This document shows positions 1 to 6,136 of a stretch of DNA of 6,667 bases, in pieces. The notes under the pieces are model-generated. The model was not told the DNA's origin, did not search any database, and saw only the letters and a program-made list of their open reading frames with translations. This DNA is from Pseudomonadota bacterium (GTDB taxonomy: Bacteria; Desulfobacterota; BSN033; WVXP01; G020346125). Made by a program: the position numbers and the translations under genes. How positions within the stretch are numbered: position 1 is the first letter of the stretch; every line of letters begins with the position of its first letter. The stretch is taken from contig JAUWDQ010000146.1 of NCBI GenBank assembly GCA_030608745.1, positions 1 to 6,667 of the forward strand, written 5' to 3'.

Positions 1-1
1 G

Positions 2-766
2 GGGGAATGTCTTGGAATCATCGGCGAATCGGGCTCGGGCAAATCCACTTTGGCCCAACATCTTGCCGGGCTCCTTTCCCCCAGTCTGGGCTCAGTTCTC
101 ATTGATGGGGCCAATATCTACAATGCGCAAGGGGGAAGGGAAATGAGAAAAAGGGTGGGGCTCATCTTTCAATCCCCCGCGGACCAACTATTCGAGGAAT
201 CCGTCTTTAAGGAGATCTCCTTCGGTTTAAGACAGGAGAAAAACCTCAGCTCCCGGGAAATCGAAGAAAGGGTCAAAGACGTATGCAGGGAATTGCATCC
301 ACCATTGGAGGACCTCATGGACCGATCCCCCTTCGAATTGAGCGCAGGGGAAAGGATTATGCTGGCCATCGCCAGCGTACTGATATCCAAGCCGGAGGTC
401 TTGCTCTTTGATGAGCCTTATGCGGGATTGGATCCAAATAACCGCAGTGAGGTTTTACACCAAATAGAAATCCTTCATCGGAACAAGAAAACCCTTATCA
501 TCCTCTCCAATCAATCCGAAGGCCTGATCCACCTTTGTGACCGAGTCATCTTTCTGTACCAGGGAAAGATCGTTGCCCAGGGAAGGCTTCAAGAATTCTT
601 AGCATCCGGAGAAATAGATCGAAGGGTAACGGACCTCTTACCCCCATTGACTCGTATGCTGATCCACCTGAGGGAAAAAGGGATCGAGGTCAATCCCTCC
701 CTTGACACCCCTTCCTCTGTCTCCCTGGAAATCCATCGCCTCCTCCAGAAGAAGGGAAAGAATTGA
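2..766 (+). CDS. ECF/CbiO-type ABC transporter ATPase (5' truncated by window)
   Basis: This is the nucleotide-binding subunit of an importer of the energy-coupling factor type (vitamin or Co/Ni uptake). It would sit on the cytoplasmic face with an EcfT-like membrane protein and a substrate-binding S component, neither of which is visible. The frame is open from base 2, so the true start lies upstream. Counting visible residues, Walker A GESGSGKST is at 8-16, the Q-loop at FQSPADQLF (Q57) with the ECF-typical 'QLF..SVFKEISFG' context, the signature LSAGE at 113-117, Walker B LLFDEP with catalytic Glu138, and the D-loop AGLD at 141-144. The C-terminal tail with PPLTRML..LREKG resembles the EcfA/CbiO tail. 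The switch-loop histidine is replaced: SNQ stands where THD or SHD is usual (Asn170, codon 509-511). The signature is also non-consensus (LSAGE for LSGGQ). The family is clear; the substrate cannot be told from here. Confidence 0.88.
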   Translation, partial: GECLGIIGESGSGKSTLAQHLAGLLSPSLGSVLIDGANIYNAQGGREMRKRVGLIFQSPADQLFEESVFKEISFGLRQEKNLSSREIEERVKDVCRELHPPLEDLMDRSPFELSAGERIMLAIASVLISKPEVLLFDEPYAGLDPNNRSEVLHQIEILHRNKKTLIILSNQSEGLIHLCDRVIFLYQGKIVAQGRLQEFLASGEIDRRVTDLLPPLTRMLIHLREKGIEVNPSLDTPSSVSLEIHRLLQKKGKN

Positions 767-978
767 TAGGCTTGAATCCTCAACAACCCCCGAAACGACC
801 TCCTCCCGAGGGATTATTCCCCAAATCGAAGCAGCGAACAGTAATGGATTTAGGGTAACCACTCCTGGTGAAGCCAAACGGGTGATACCGCTGGCAACTG
901 GGCTTTCCCTGAACCTCCAACCTCTTAGCCTCAGCCTGCTGAGGGGTAATGAACCCCGAAGCTCCGGATGCCGAGACC

Positions 979-1007
979 TTGACTTTGATCTGGTCAGGTG
1001 ATAGCAT
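979..1007 (+). promoter_or_regulatory. candidate sigma70 promoter for ftsY
   Basis: TTGACT (979-984, 5/6 match to the -35 consensus), a 17-nt spacer and TAGCAT (1002-1007, 4/6 match to the -10). Transcription would begin near 1013-1015, about 18 nt before the ftsY ATG, leaving a very short leader. The -10 match is mediocre, so this is only a candidate. Confidence 0.4.
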
Positions 1008-1031
1008 CCCCGTGACCTTACGGGGTTTGTT
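1008..1031 (+). terminator. terminator-like hairpin immediately before ftsY
   Basis: CCCCGT (1008-1013) and ACGGGG (1020-1025) form a perfect 6-bp GC-rich stem with loop GACCTT, followed by TTTGTT, and the ftsY ATG is at 1032. The 3' arm GGGG is also the only Shine-Dalgarno-like sequence at the usual distance. The hairpin could therefore end transcription from the upstream ABC operon or mask the ftsY ribosome site on read-through RNA. The U tract is short and interrupted. Confidence 0.45.
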
Positions 1032-1955
1032 ATGGGAGAAGAAGGGTTTTTCGAAAGGCTTAAAAAGGGGCTCTCAAAGACCCACGCCGGCTTTGTCACT
1101 CAGCTCGACCGGCTCATTTCCGGGAAGAAGGGGATCGACGAGGCACTCCTTGAGGAGCTGGAGGAGATCCTCATCACTGCCGATTTGGGAACGAATACAA
1201 CCTACAGGTTGATCAACGATCTCCATCAAGGGGTTGGGAGAAACGAGCTCGTTGACCCTCAAAGGCTCAAGGAATTTCTCAGGGAGTCTATTCTGGCCAT
1301 ATTGAAGACAGCCCAAAGTCCATTGGATATCAATTCTTCGGGAACAGAGCCTTTCGTGATCATGGTAGTGGGCGTCAATGGAGTCGGAAAGACCACCACC
1401 ATAGGGAAACTGGCGAGCAGGTATAGGTCCAAGGGGAAAAAAATACTCTTCGCCGCATCGGATACCTTCCGGGCCGCGGCCGCGGAACAGCTGGAAGCCT
1501 GGGCAAAAAGGATAGGGGTGAATATGGTGAAACAATCGAGGGGATCCGACCCCTCGGCCGTCGCCTTTGATGCCATCCAGGCTGCCAAGGCGAGATATTT
1601 CGACATCGTATTTATCGACACGGCGGGCCGACTCCATACCAAGGAAAACCTCATGGAAGAGTTAAAGAAGATGAAGAGGATTGTTGGACGCCAGTGCCCG
1701 GGAGCTCCTCACGAGATCCTCTTGATCCTCGACGCGACGACGGGGCAGAACGCCATTTCCCAAACGAGATTCTTCAACGAGGCATTGGGGATCACGGGAA
1801 TTGCCCTCACCAAATTGGATGGAACGGCCAAAGGAGGGATCATCATCGGAATTACCGAATCATTTCACATTCCCATTCGGTATATCGGTATCGGGGAAAA
1901 AATGGATGATCTTCGGGAATTCAACGCCGAGGAATTCGTCGCAGCTTTATTGTAA
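1032..1955 (+). CDS. ftsY: signal recognition particle receptor GTPase FtsY
   Basis: FtsY is the SRP receptor. It docks ribosome-nascent chain-SRP complexes at the inner membrane and hands them to SecYEG, with reciprocal GTP hydrolysis with Ffh. The 307-residue product is a compact NG-domain protein without the long acidic A domain of E. coli FtsY. The amphipathic start GFFERLKKGLSKT at residues 5-17 is the usual membrane-binding N-terminus and supports the ATG at 1032. The N domain covers about 1-100. The G domain shows G1 GVNGVGKTTT (114-123), G2 DTFRAAAAEQL (144-154), G3 DTAGR (196-200), G4 TKLD (260-263) and the closing GIGEKMDDLREF (286-297), followed by only ten residues. All nucleotide-binding motifs are intact. 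The ribosome site is weak (GGGG at 1022-1025, inside a hairpin). The gene stands alone between two spacers and is not obviously part of the fdh operon. Confidence 0.97.
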   Translation: MGEEGFFERLKKGLSKTHAGFVTQLDRLISGKKGIDEALLEELEEILITADLGTNTTYRLINDLHQGVGRNELVDPQRLKEFLRESILAILKTAQSPLDINSSGTEPFVIMVVGVNGVGKTTTIGKLASRYRSKGKKILFAASDTFRAAAAEQLEAWAKRIGVNMVKQSRGSDPSAVAFDAIQAAKARYFDIVFIDTAGRLHTKENLMEELKKMKRIVGRQCPGAPHEILLILDATTGQNAISQTRFFNEALGITGIALTKLDGTAKGGIIIGITESFHIPIRYIGIGEKMDDLREFNAEEFVAALL

Positions 1956-1986
1956 TTTTTCCCTTGACAAGTGAAAAATTTCTTTT
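1954..1986 (+). terminator. AT-rich inverted repeat after ftsY, candidate terminator
   Basis: AATTTTTC (1954-1961, starting within the ftsY stop codon) is perfectly complementary to GAAAAATT (1973-1980). After one C/T mismatch the stem continues with CTT/AAG (1963-1965 with 1969-1971) around the triloop GAC. A T-rich stretch (1979-1986) follows. The stem is almost all A:T and so weak for an intrinsic terminator. It also encloses the -35 box of the next promoter, so it might instead be an operator. Confidence 0.45.
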
Positions 1987-1993
1987 GTATTAT
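1964..1993 (+). promoter_or_regulatory. sigma70-type promoter of the fdh operon
   Basis: TTGACA (1964-1969) is a perfect -35 hexamer. After 18 nt comes TATTAT (1988-1993, 5/6 match to the -10). The expected start of transcription is near 2000, giving a leader of about 265 nt before the fdhA ATG. The flanks are strongly AT-rich. This is the best promoter in the window and the only good candidate seen for the fdh genes. Confidence 0.65.
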
Positions 1994-2068
1994 AGGTAAA
2001 GTACTTTTGAAGATACTTTTCATTATTCAAGAAAATACACCAAATTCTCTAAAAAATTACACGTGACC
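1994..2068 (+). other. AT-rich early leader with a 12-nt direct repeat
   Basis: This stretch lies between the promoter and the structured RNA. It holds a direct repeat TACTTTT (2002-2008 and 2014-2020), spaced 12 nt start to start, just downstream of the expected transcription start. Nothing in it reads as a gene. The repeat might be a regulator site but is simple in sequence. Confidence 0.3.
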
Positions 2069-2168
2069 GCTTCCGATCATACAGGGCCCAGGGGGTTCTG
2101 TATGACGATAGGGTACAAGGAGTGATCCTTGCGCCTGCCGTTTCGCAAAGGGGGCTCCAAAATCGAGC
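2069..2168 (+). ncRNA. structured leader RNA, probable Moco/Tuco-type riboswitch aptamer
   Basis: A closing stem can form between GCU..CGAU (2069-2077, two bases bulged) and AUCGAGC (2162-2168). Inside it lie three elements. First, a long hairpin CATACAG/CTGTATG (2078-2084 with 2098-2104) that extends inward by G:U pairs and CCC/GGG. Second, hairpin CAAGGA/UCCUUG (2116-2121 with 2126-2131) capped by GUGA, a GNRA-class tetraloop. Third, a 3' helix pairing GCC (2133-2135) with GGC (2153-2155). The RNA sits in the leader of a molybdopterin or tungstopterin enzyme. Moco RNAs are known in Deltaproteobacteria, upstream of genes including Moco-using enzymes, and variants lacking the P3 stem are linked to tungsten cofactor. 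The fold is seen in the sequence; the class is assigned by recall and context, not by a covariance model. A different aptamer class remains possible. Confidence 0.6.
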
Positions 2169-2178
2169 TTCCTTTTTT
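2150..2178 (+). terminator. intrinsic terminator of the fdh leader attenuator
   Basis: Bases 2150-2157 (GGGGGCTC) pair with 2165-2172 (GAGCTTCC) as eight consecutive pairs including two G:U, with a 7-nt loop, followed by six T (2173-2178). This is a standard Rho-independent terminator. It lies about 90 nt before fdhA, where it would cut off the operon. Its 3' arm reuses the 3' strand of the aptamer closing stem (2162-2168) and its 5' arm reuses the aptamer's 3' helix, so terminator and aptamer exclude each other. Inferred logic: a stabilised aptamer allows read-through (an ON switch). Confidence 0.75.
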
Positions 2179-2180
2179 AT

Positions 2181-2201
2181 TCCTTCCGGGAGGAGGTGAT
2201 C
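2181..2201 (+). promoter_or_regulatory. extended anti-SD complement without a start codon
   Basis: AGGAGGTGATC (2191-2201) is an 11-nt perfect complement of the conserved 16S rRNA 3' end (GATCACCTCCT). No usable start codon lies 5-10 nt downstream, and the real fdhA start is 64 nt further on with its own site. The element can fold with TCCTT (2181-2185) around a CCGG loop. It may be a ribosome standby site or part of the expression platform, or chance. Confidence 0.4.
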
Positions 2202-2249
2202 AAAAAAGGGGACTTCTTAGAAATCCAGCAATAAAATCCAACAGAAAAG

Positions 2250-2255
2250 AAGGAG
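2250..2255 (+). promoter_or_regulatory. fdhA ribosome binding site
   Basis: AAGGAG, ten bases before the ATG at 2266. It fixes the fdhA start, which in turn places the Tat motif at residues 5-10. Confidence 0.8.
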
Positions 2256-2265
2256 AAATTGAGCA

Positions 2266-5200
2266 ATGAAACTAACCCGTAGGACTTTCTTGAAAATATC
2301 CGGTGCGACAGCGGTCGGTATTGCGGCAAGTAGTTTGGGATTGGATCTATCGCCCTTTGAATCCTATGCGGCAACGCTGCGGAAAGACCTCAAGTCGGCC
2401 AAGGAAAACACCACCATTTGCCCTTACTGCGCCGTCGGCTGTGGCGCGATCGTCCATTCGATCCGTGGAAAGGTAATCAACATCGAGGGAGATCCGGACC
2501 ACGTCATCAACGAGGGATCGCTCTGCAGCAAGGGAGCATCCATGTATCAGCTCTCGGCGGCAAACCCTAACCGTCTCACCAAACCAATGTACCGGGCTCC
2601 CTACGCAACGGAATGGAAGGAGGTTTCCTGGGACTGGGCTTTGGATGAGATTGCCAAACGAGTGAAAAAGGGCCGGGATGCCAGCTTCATGACCAAAAAC
2701 GCCAAGGGGCAGGTGGTCAACCGTACCAATGGCATCGCGCATGTGGGCAGTGCTGCCCTGGATAACGAAGAATGTTTCATGCTCCAAAAGCTTATGAGGG
2801 CCTGGGGTTTGATCTACATCGAACACCAGGCGCGTATCTGACACTCCGCTACGGTAGCGGCTCTGGCAGAGTCGTTCGGTAGAGGAGCAATGACGAATCA
2901 CTGGATCGATATCCGAAACGCAGATGTCATCCTCATCATGGGCAGCAACGCTGCCGAGAATCATCCCATCTCCTTCAAATGGGTCAACAAGGCAATCGAT
3001 AGGGGAGCAACCCTTCTCAGTGTTGACCCTCGCTTCACCCGTACATCCGCCAAGGCCCATCTCTATGCGCCAATCCGTTCCGGAACGGATATCGCCTTTC
3101 TGGGTGGGATGATCAAGTACATCATCGAAAACAACAGGTATTTCAAGGAATATGTCCGACTTTACACAAACGCGTCTTTCCTCGTAAACCCGAAATTCAA
3201 GATGCCCGGGGAACTGGACGGACTCTTCTCCGGCTACGACCCCAAGAAGAGGAAGTACGACAAGTCTAGTTGGAGCTTCCAGAAGGACGAAAAAGGGCTG
3301 ATCAAGAAGGACCCAACGCTTCAGAATCCCAACTGCGTCTTCCAACTCCTGAAGAAGCATTTCTCCCGGTATACCCCGGAATTGGTCTCCAGCATCACGG
3401 GAACCCCCAAGGATAAGCTCTTGAAAATCTACGAGATCTATTCCTCCACGGGCAAACGGGGGAAGGCGGCCACCATCATGTACGCCATGGGGTGGACTCA
3501 ACACACGGTCGGGACCCAAAACATCCGGACCATGGCCATGATCCAATTGCTCCTGGGGAATATGGGCGTTGCAGGGGGTGGAGTCAACGCTCTGAGGGGA
3601 GAATCCAACGTGCAGGGTTCCACGGACCACTGCCTGCTCTACCACATCCTGCCCGGATACCTCAAGACGCCAAAGGCTTCACAGCCTACCCTCAAGGCGT
3701 ATAACGACAAGTATACTCCCAAGACCAAGGACCCCATGAGCGCCAACTGGTGGGGGAACTATCCCAAGTACTCCGTCAGCCTGCTCACGTCCTTCTTCGG
3801 CAAAAACGCCACCAAGGCCAATGACTTCGGTTATGCATGGCTTCCCAAGCTCGACGACGGGCAGGATGCCTCCTGGCTGAATCTCTTCGACGAGATGTAC
3901 AGGGGTAACTTTTCCGGCTTCTTCGCCTGGGGGATGAATCCGACCTGTAGCGGCGCCAATGCGAACAAGGTGAGGCTGGGCCTGGCCAAGCTCGATTGGC
4001 TGGTGAACGTTAACATCTTCCCCAACGAGACCGCGGAGTTCTGGCATGGACCCGGGATGAAGCCCAAGAATATCAAGACCGAGGTATTTCGCCTGCCGGC
4101 AGCCGTCTCCTTCGAGAAGGAGGGGAGCGTCACCAACAGCGGTCGGTGGGCACAGTGGCGATACAAGGGTGGCAATTCCCCGGGAGATGCGTGGTCGGAT
4201 GCGGAGATGATGACCGGGCTCTACTACCGGGTGAAGGCCCTCTACGAGAAGGAGGGCGGTGCCTTTCCGGATCCCGTCGTGAAGGCAACCTGGGACTATG
4301 GGCCCAAGGGACCCGGTGGAAAGATCAAACACTACGATCCTCACATGGTGGCCAAGGAGATCAACGGCTACTTCCTGAAGGACAAGAAGGTCAAGGGAAA
4401 ACTCTACAAGAAGGGAACCCTGGTGCCCAGCTTCGCATTTCTTCAGGCCGACGGGAGCACCTCCTCGGGCAACTGGCTTTACTGCCAGAGCTACACGGGG
4501 AAGGGAAATATGATGGCCCGAAGGAGCCGAAAGGACCCATCGGGAATCGGGCTCTATCTCGAATGGTCATGGGCCTGGCCCGTCAACCGCAGGATCATTT
4601 ACAACCGAGCCTCCGTGGACGAAAATGGCCAGCCTTGGGATAAGCAGCACCCGGTAATCCGGTGGGACAAGACAGCGAAGAAGTGGAAGGGGGATGTCCC
4701 TGATGGTGGTTGGGCTCCCTTGAGCGCTGGAAAACCATCGAGGTACGCCTTCATCATGAAACCCGAAGGCCACGCCCATATCTTCGGACCCGGGCGCGCG
4801 GATGGCCCATTCCCCGAACACTACGAACCCTACGAGTGCCCCATCGAGAAGAACCTGATGAATGCCCAGAAGTTCAACCCCGCCATCAAGATCTTCAGCC
4901 CCGAAACGACTTCGCCCCTGGATGTTGTCTTCTCGTGTGATCCCAGGTATCCCATCGTTGCAAGCACATATCGGATGGTGGAACACTGGCAGACGGGGGT
5001 GATGACGCGATGGCAGCCCTGGCTCCTTGAGACACAGCCCCAGTTGTGGGTCGAGATGAGCAAGAAGTTGGCCAACCTGAGGGGTATTAAGAACGGGGAG
5101 AAGATCCTGGTGCAGTCGGCCAGGGGCCAGGTGGAGGCGGTGGCCATTGTTACCGATCGATTCAAGCCCTTCAATATCGCGGGCCAGACTATTCACCAGG

Positions 5201-5346
5201 TGGGCTTACCGTGGTGCTTTGGCTGGGTAACGCCGCGCGACGGTGGTGACAGCGCCAACCTGTTGACGCCAACCATCGGGGATGCTAACACCATGATACC
5301 CGAATCCAAGGCCTTCATGGTCAATGTGGTCAGAAAGGGGGTGTGA
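2266..5346 (+). CDS. fdhA: formate dehydrogenase catalytic subunit, selenocysteine-containing, Tat-exported
   Basis: This subunit catalyses reversible formate oxidation to CO2 at a Mo- or W-bis-MGD centre in the periplasm. The reading frame crosses an in-frame UGA at 2839-2841 that decodes as Sec192; with it the protein has 1026 residues, close to FdnG (about 1015). The Tat signal TRRTFLK (4-10) is followed by a hydrophobic stretch to about residue 27. The [4Fe-4S] ligands are C52, C55, C59 and C87 (CPYCAVGC...LCSKG). The active site reads EHQARI-Sec-HSATVAALAESFGRGAMTNHW, with the conserved His after Sec. GGGVNALRGESNVQGSTD and the C-terminal LPWCFGWVTPRDGGDSANLLTP are typical of FdnG/FdhA, the latter from the pterin-dinucleotide domain. 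fdhB follows four bases after the stop. Expression depends on selA, selB and selC elsewhere in the genome, and probably on the leader attenuator. The ATG at 2890 (Met209) is internal, so annotating two genes here would be an error. Confidence 0.96.
2839..2841 (+). other. UGA codon recoded as selenocysteine (Sec192)
   Basis: The UGA lies exactly where FdnG and FdhF carry their metal-ligating selenocysteine: QARI before it and HSATVAAL after it match the family pattern QARV-Sec-H-x-x-TVA. The frame continues without another stop for 2.5 kb. It is not a nonsense mutation. Confidence 0.96.
2854..2877 (+). promoter_or_regulatory. bSECIS hairpin for SelB
   Basis: Starting 12 nt after the UGA, nine pairs form between 2856-2864 (AGCGGCUCU) and 2868-2876 (AGAGUCGUU), three of them G:U, with loop GGC. 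Below them U2855 is bulged and G2854 pairs with C2877. The apical stem-loop, bulged U, loop G and distance from the UGA match the pattern of the E. coli fdnG/fdhF elements that bind SelB. Confidence 0.8.
5336..5341 (+). promoter_or_regulatory. fdhB ribosome binding site
   Basis: A GGGGG run at the end of fdhA lies about ten bases before the ATG at 5351. It favours that start over the in-frame ATG at 5324, which would overlap fdhA and add nine unconserved residues. Translation is probably coupled to fdhA. Confidence 0.6.
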
Positions 5347-5350
5347 TCTG

Positions 5351-6136
5351 ATGGGAAAATATGCCGCATTAGTCGATGTCTCGAGGTGCACCGCCTGTAG
5401 GGCATGCCAAATCGCCTGCAAGCAGTGGAACGAACTTCCCGCGGAAAAGACGGTCAACATAGGTACGTACCAGAACCCACCGGATCTCTCCGTGGCCACA
5501 TATACCCTTATACGGTTCAAGGAGATCTCCGATAAGGACGAGATACGGTGGAACTTCTTCAAGGATCAGTGCAGACACTGTCTGGAGCCGCCGTGTAAGG
5601 AAGCGGCCGATGGGACGGTGAAGGGGGCGATCGTCCAAGATAAGAATGGTACCGTCCTCTTTACCGAAAAGACCAGGCTTCTGGACATCAAGGAAATCCG
5701 TGATGAGTGTCCCTATGACATTCCTCGCCAGGATCCCAATACCAAGCTTATGGCTAAGTGTACCTTCTGTGCCGATCGAATCGCCGATGGCATGATACCA
5801 GCCTGCATTAAGGTTTGCCCAACGGGGACCCTCACCTTCGGGCCGAGGGATAAGATCCTGAAGATGGCGAACAAAAGGCTGAAGGATGTCAAGAAGCGGT
5901 TCCCACTGGCCAGACTGATGGGTGACGAGGAGGAGGTAAGTTGGATCTACCTGATCCACCAACCCGAAGCCGAATTCCAGATGACCGTGAGGGCAAAAAG
6001 ACCCTCCACCGTGGCACGAAGGGCCTTCATGAAACCCCTTGGGGCCTTGGTTGCGGGAACTATTGTTTTCAGCACCGGCTCCAGCCCTTGCCAAACCTCT
6101 AAAGTTCAAAGCAGTCGCCTTTTTACCCGTGAATAA
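5351..6136 (+). CDS. fdhB: formate dehydrogenase iron-sulfur subunit with abnormal C-terminus
   Basis: FdhB carries electrons from FdhA to a periplasmic acceptor such as cytochrome c3. It has no N-terminal signal and would be exported with FdhA. From the ATG at 5351 the cysteines are C13/16/19/23, C74/77/82, C120 and C137/140/152/156. By the cross-domain ligand pattern of this family these make three [4Fe-4S] clusters. The four ligands of the fourth FdnH cluster are all missing together (A86, L110, I113, I116), as in Desulfovibrio FdhB, to which ARCTACRACQIACKQW-type and CRHCLEPPC motifs also point. Conserved similarity runs to about RRAFMKPLG (residues 223-231). The last 30 residues are unusual: a hydrophobic stretch GALVAGTIVF (231-240) and then a low-quality tail STGSSPC..., whose bases in another frame encode the start of mature DctP. 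The real FdhB probably ends near residue 230-240; its natural stop is not present here. Confidence 0.9.
   Translation: MGKYAALVDVSRCTACRACQIACKQWNELPAEKTVNIGTYQNPPDLSVATYTLIRFKEISDKDEIRWNFFKDQCRHCLEPPCKEAADGTVKGAIVQDKNGTVLFTEKTRLLDIKEIRDECPYDIPRQDPNTKLMAKCTFCADRIADGMIPACIKVCPTGTLTFGPRDKILKMANKRLKDVKKRFPLARLMGDEEEVSWIYLIHQPEAEFQMTVRAKRPSTVARRAFMKPLGALVAGTIVFSTGSSPCQTSKVQSSRLFTRE

Larger units (their letters stand above)
767..1031. other. 265-bp spacer between ABC ATPase and ftsY, no recognised gene
   Basis: No protein family or RNA gene is recognised here. The minus strand is free of stops across this spacer and into both flanking genes (open frame 638-1099, another at 780-1007), and a plus frame is open at 702-1001, but none of the products looks like a known protein. 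The stretch holds two overlapping, mutually exclusive hairpins: CCTCAG/CTGAGG (929-934 with 939-944) and GGGGT/ACCCC (943-947 with 953-957). It ends in the promoter candidate and terminator-like hairpin listed separately. It could be a degraded gene, an intergenic repeat or a leader. Confidence 0.5.

Noticed and set aside
971..1030. TPP riboswitch suggested by TGATCTGG in the ftsY leader
   Set aside because: The conserved CTGAGA element and the expected helices are absent.
638..1099. Minus-strand open frame of 153 codons across the ABC-ftsY spacer
   Set aside because: It overlaps the ends of two real genes and its product is not recognisable; kept only as a low-interest note about the spacer.
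2196..2234. Leader peptide GTG-ATC-AAA... of 12 codons after AGGAG
   Set aside because: The SD-like sequence abuts the GTG with no spacing, and the peptide shows no attenuation-type codon bias.
2266..2841. A separate 191-residue protein ending at the UGA
   Set aside because: The UGA is the conserved selenocysteine position, with a bSECIS after it and matching family sequence on both sides.
2347..3645. Long minus-strand open frame (432 codons) antisense to fdhA
   Set aside because: It is a shadow of the high-GC codon usage of fdhA on the other strand; the product resembles no family and has no ribosome site.
2890..5346. A separate 818-residue molybdopterin protein starting at 2890
   Set aside because: It lacks the iron-sulfur domain and the Sec loop and has no ribosome site; Met209 is internal to fdhA.
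5324..5350. Upstream ATG at 5324 as the fdhB start
   Set aside because: It would overlap fdhA and add nine residues not seen in the family; the ATG at 5351 begins MGKYAALVDVSRC, as in homologues, and has GGGGG before it.
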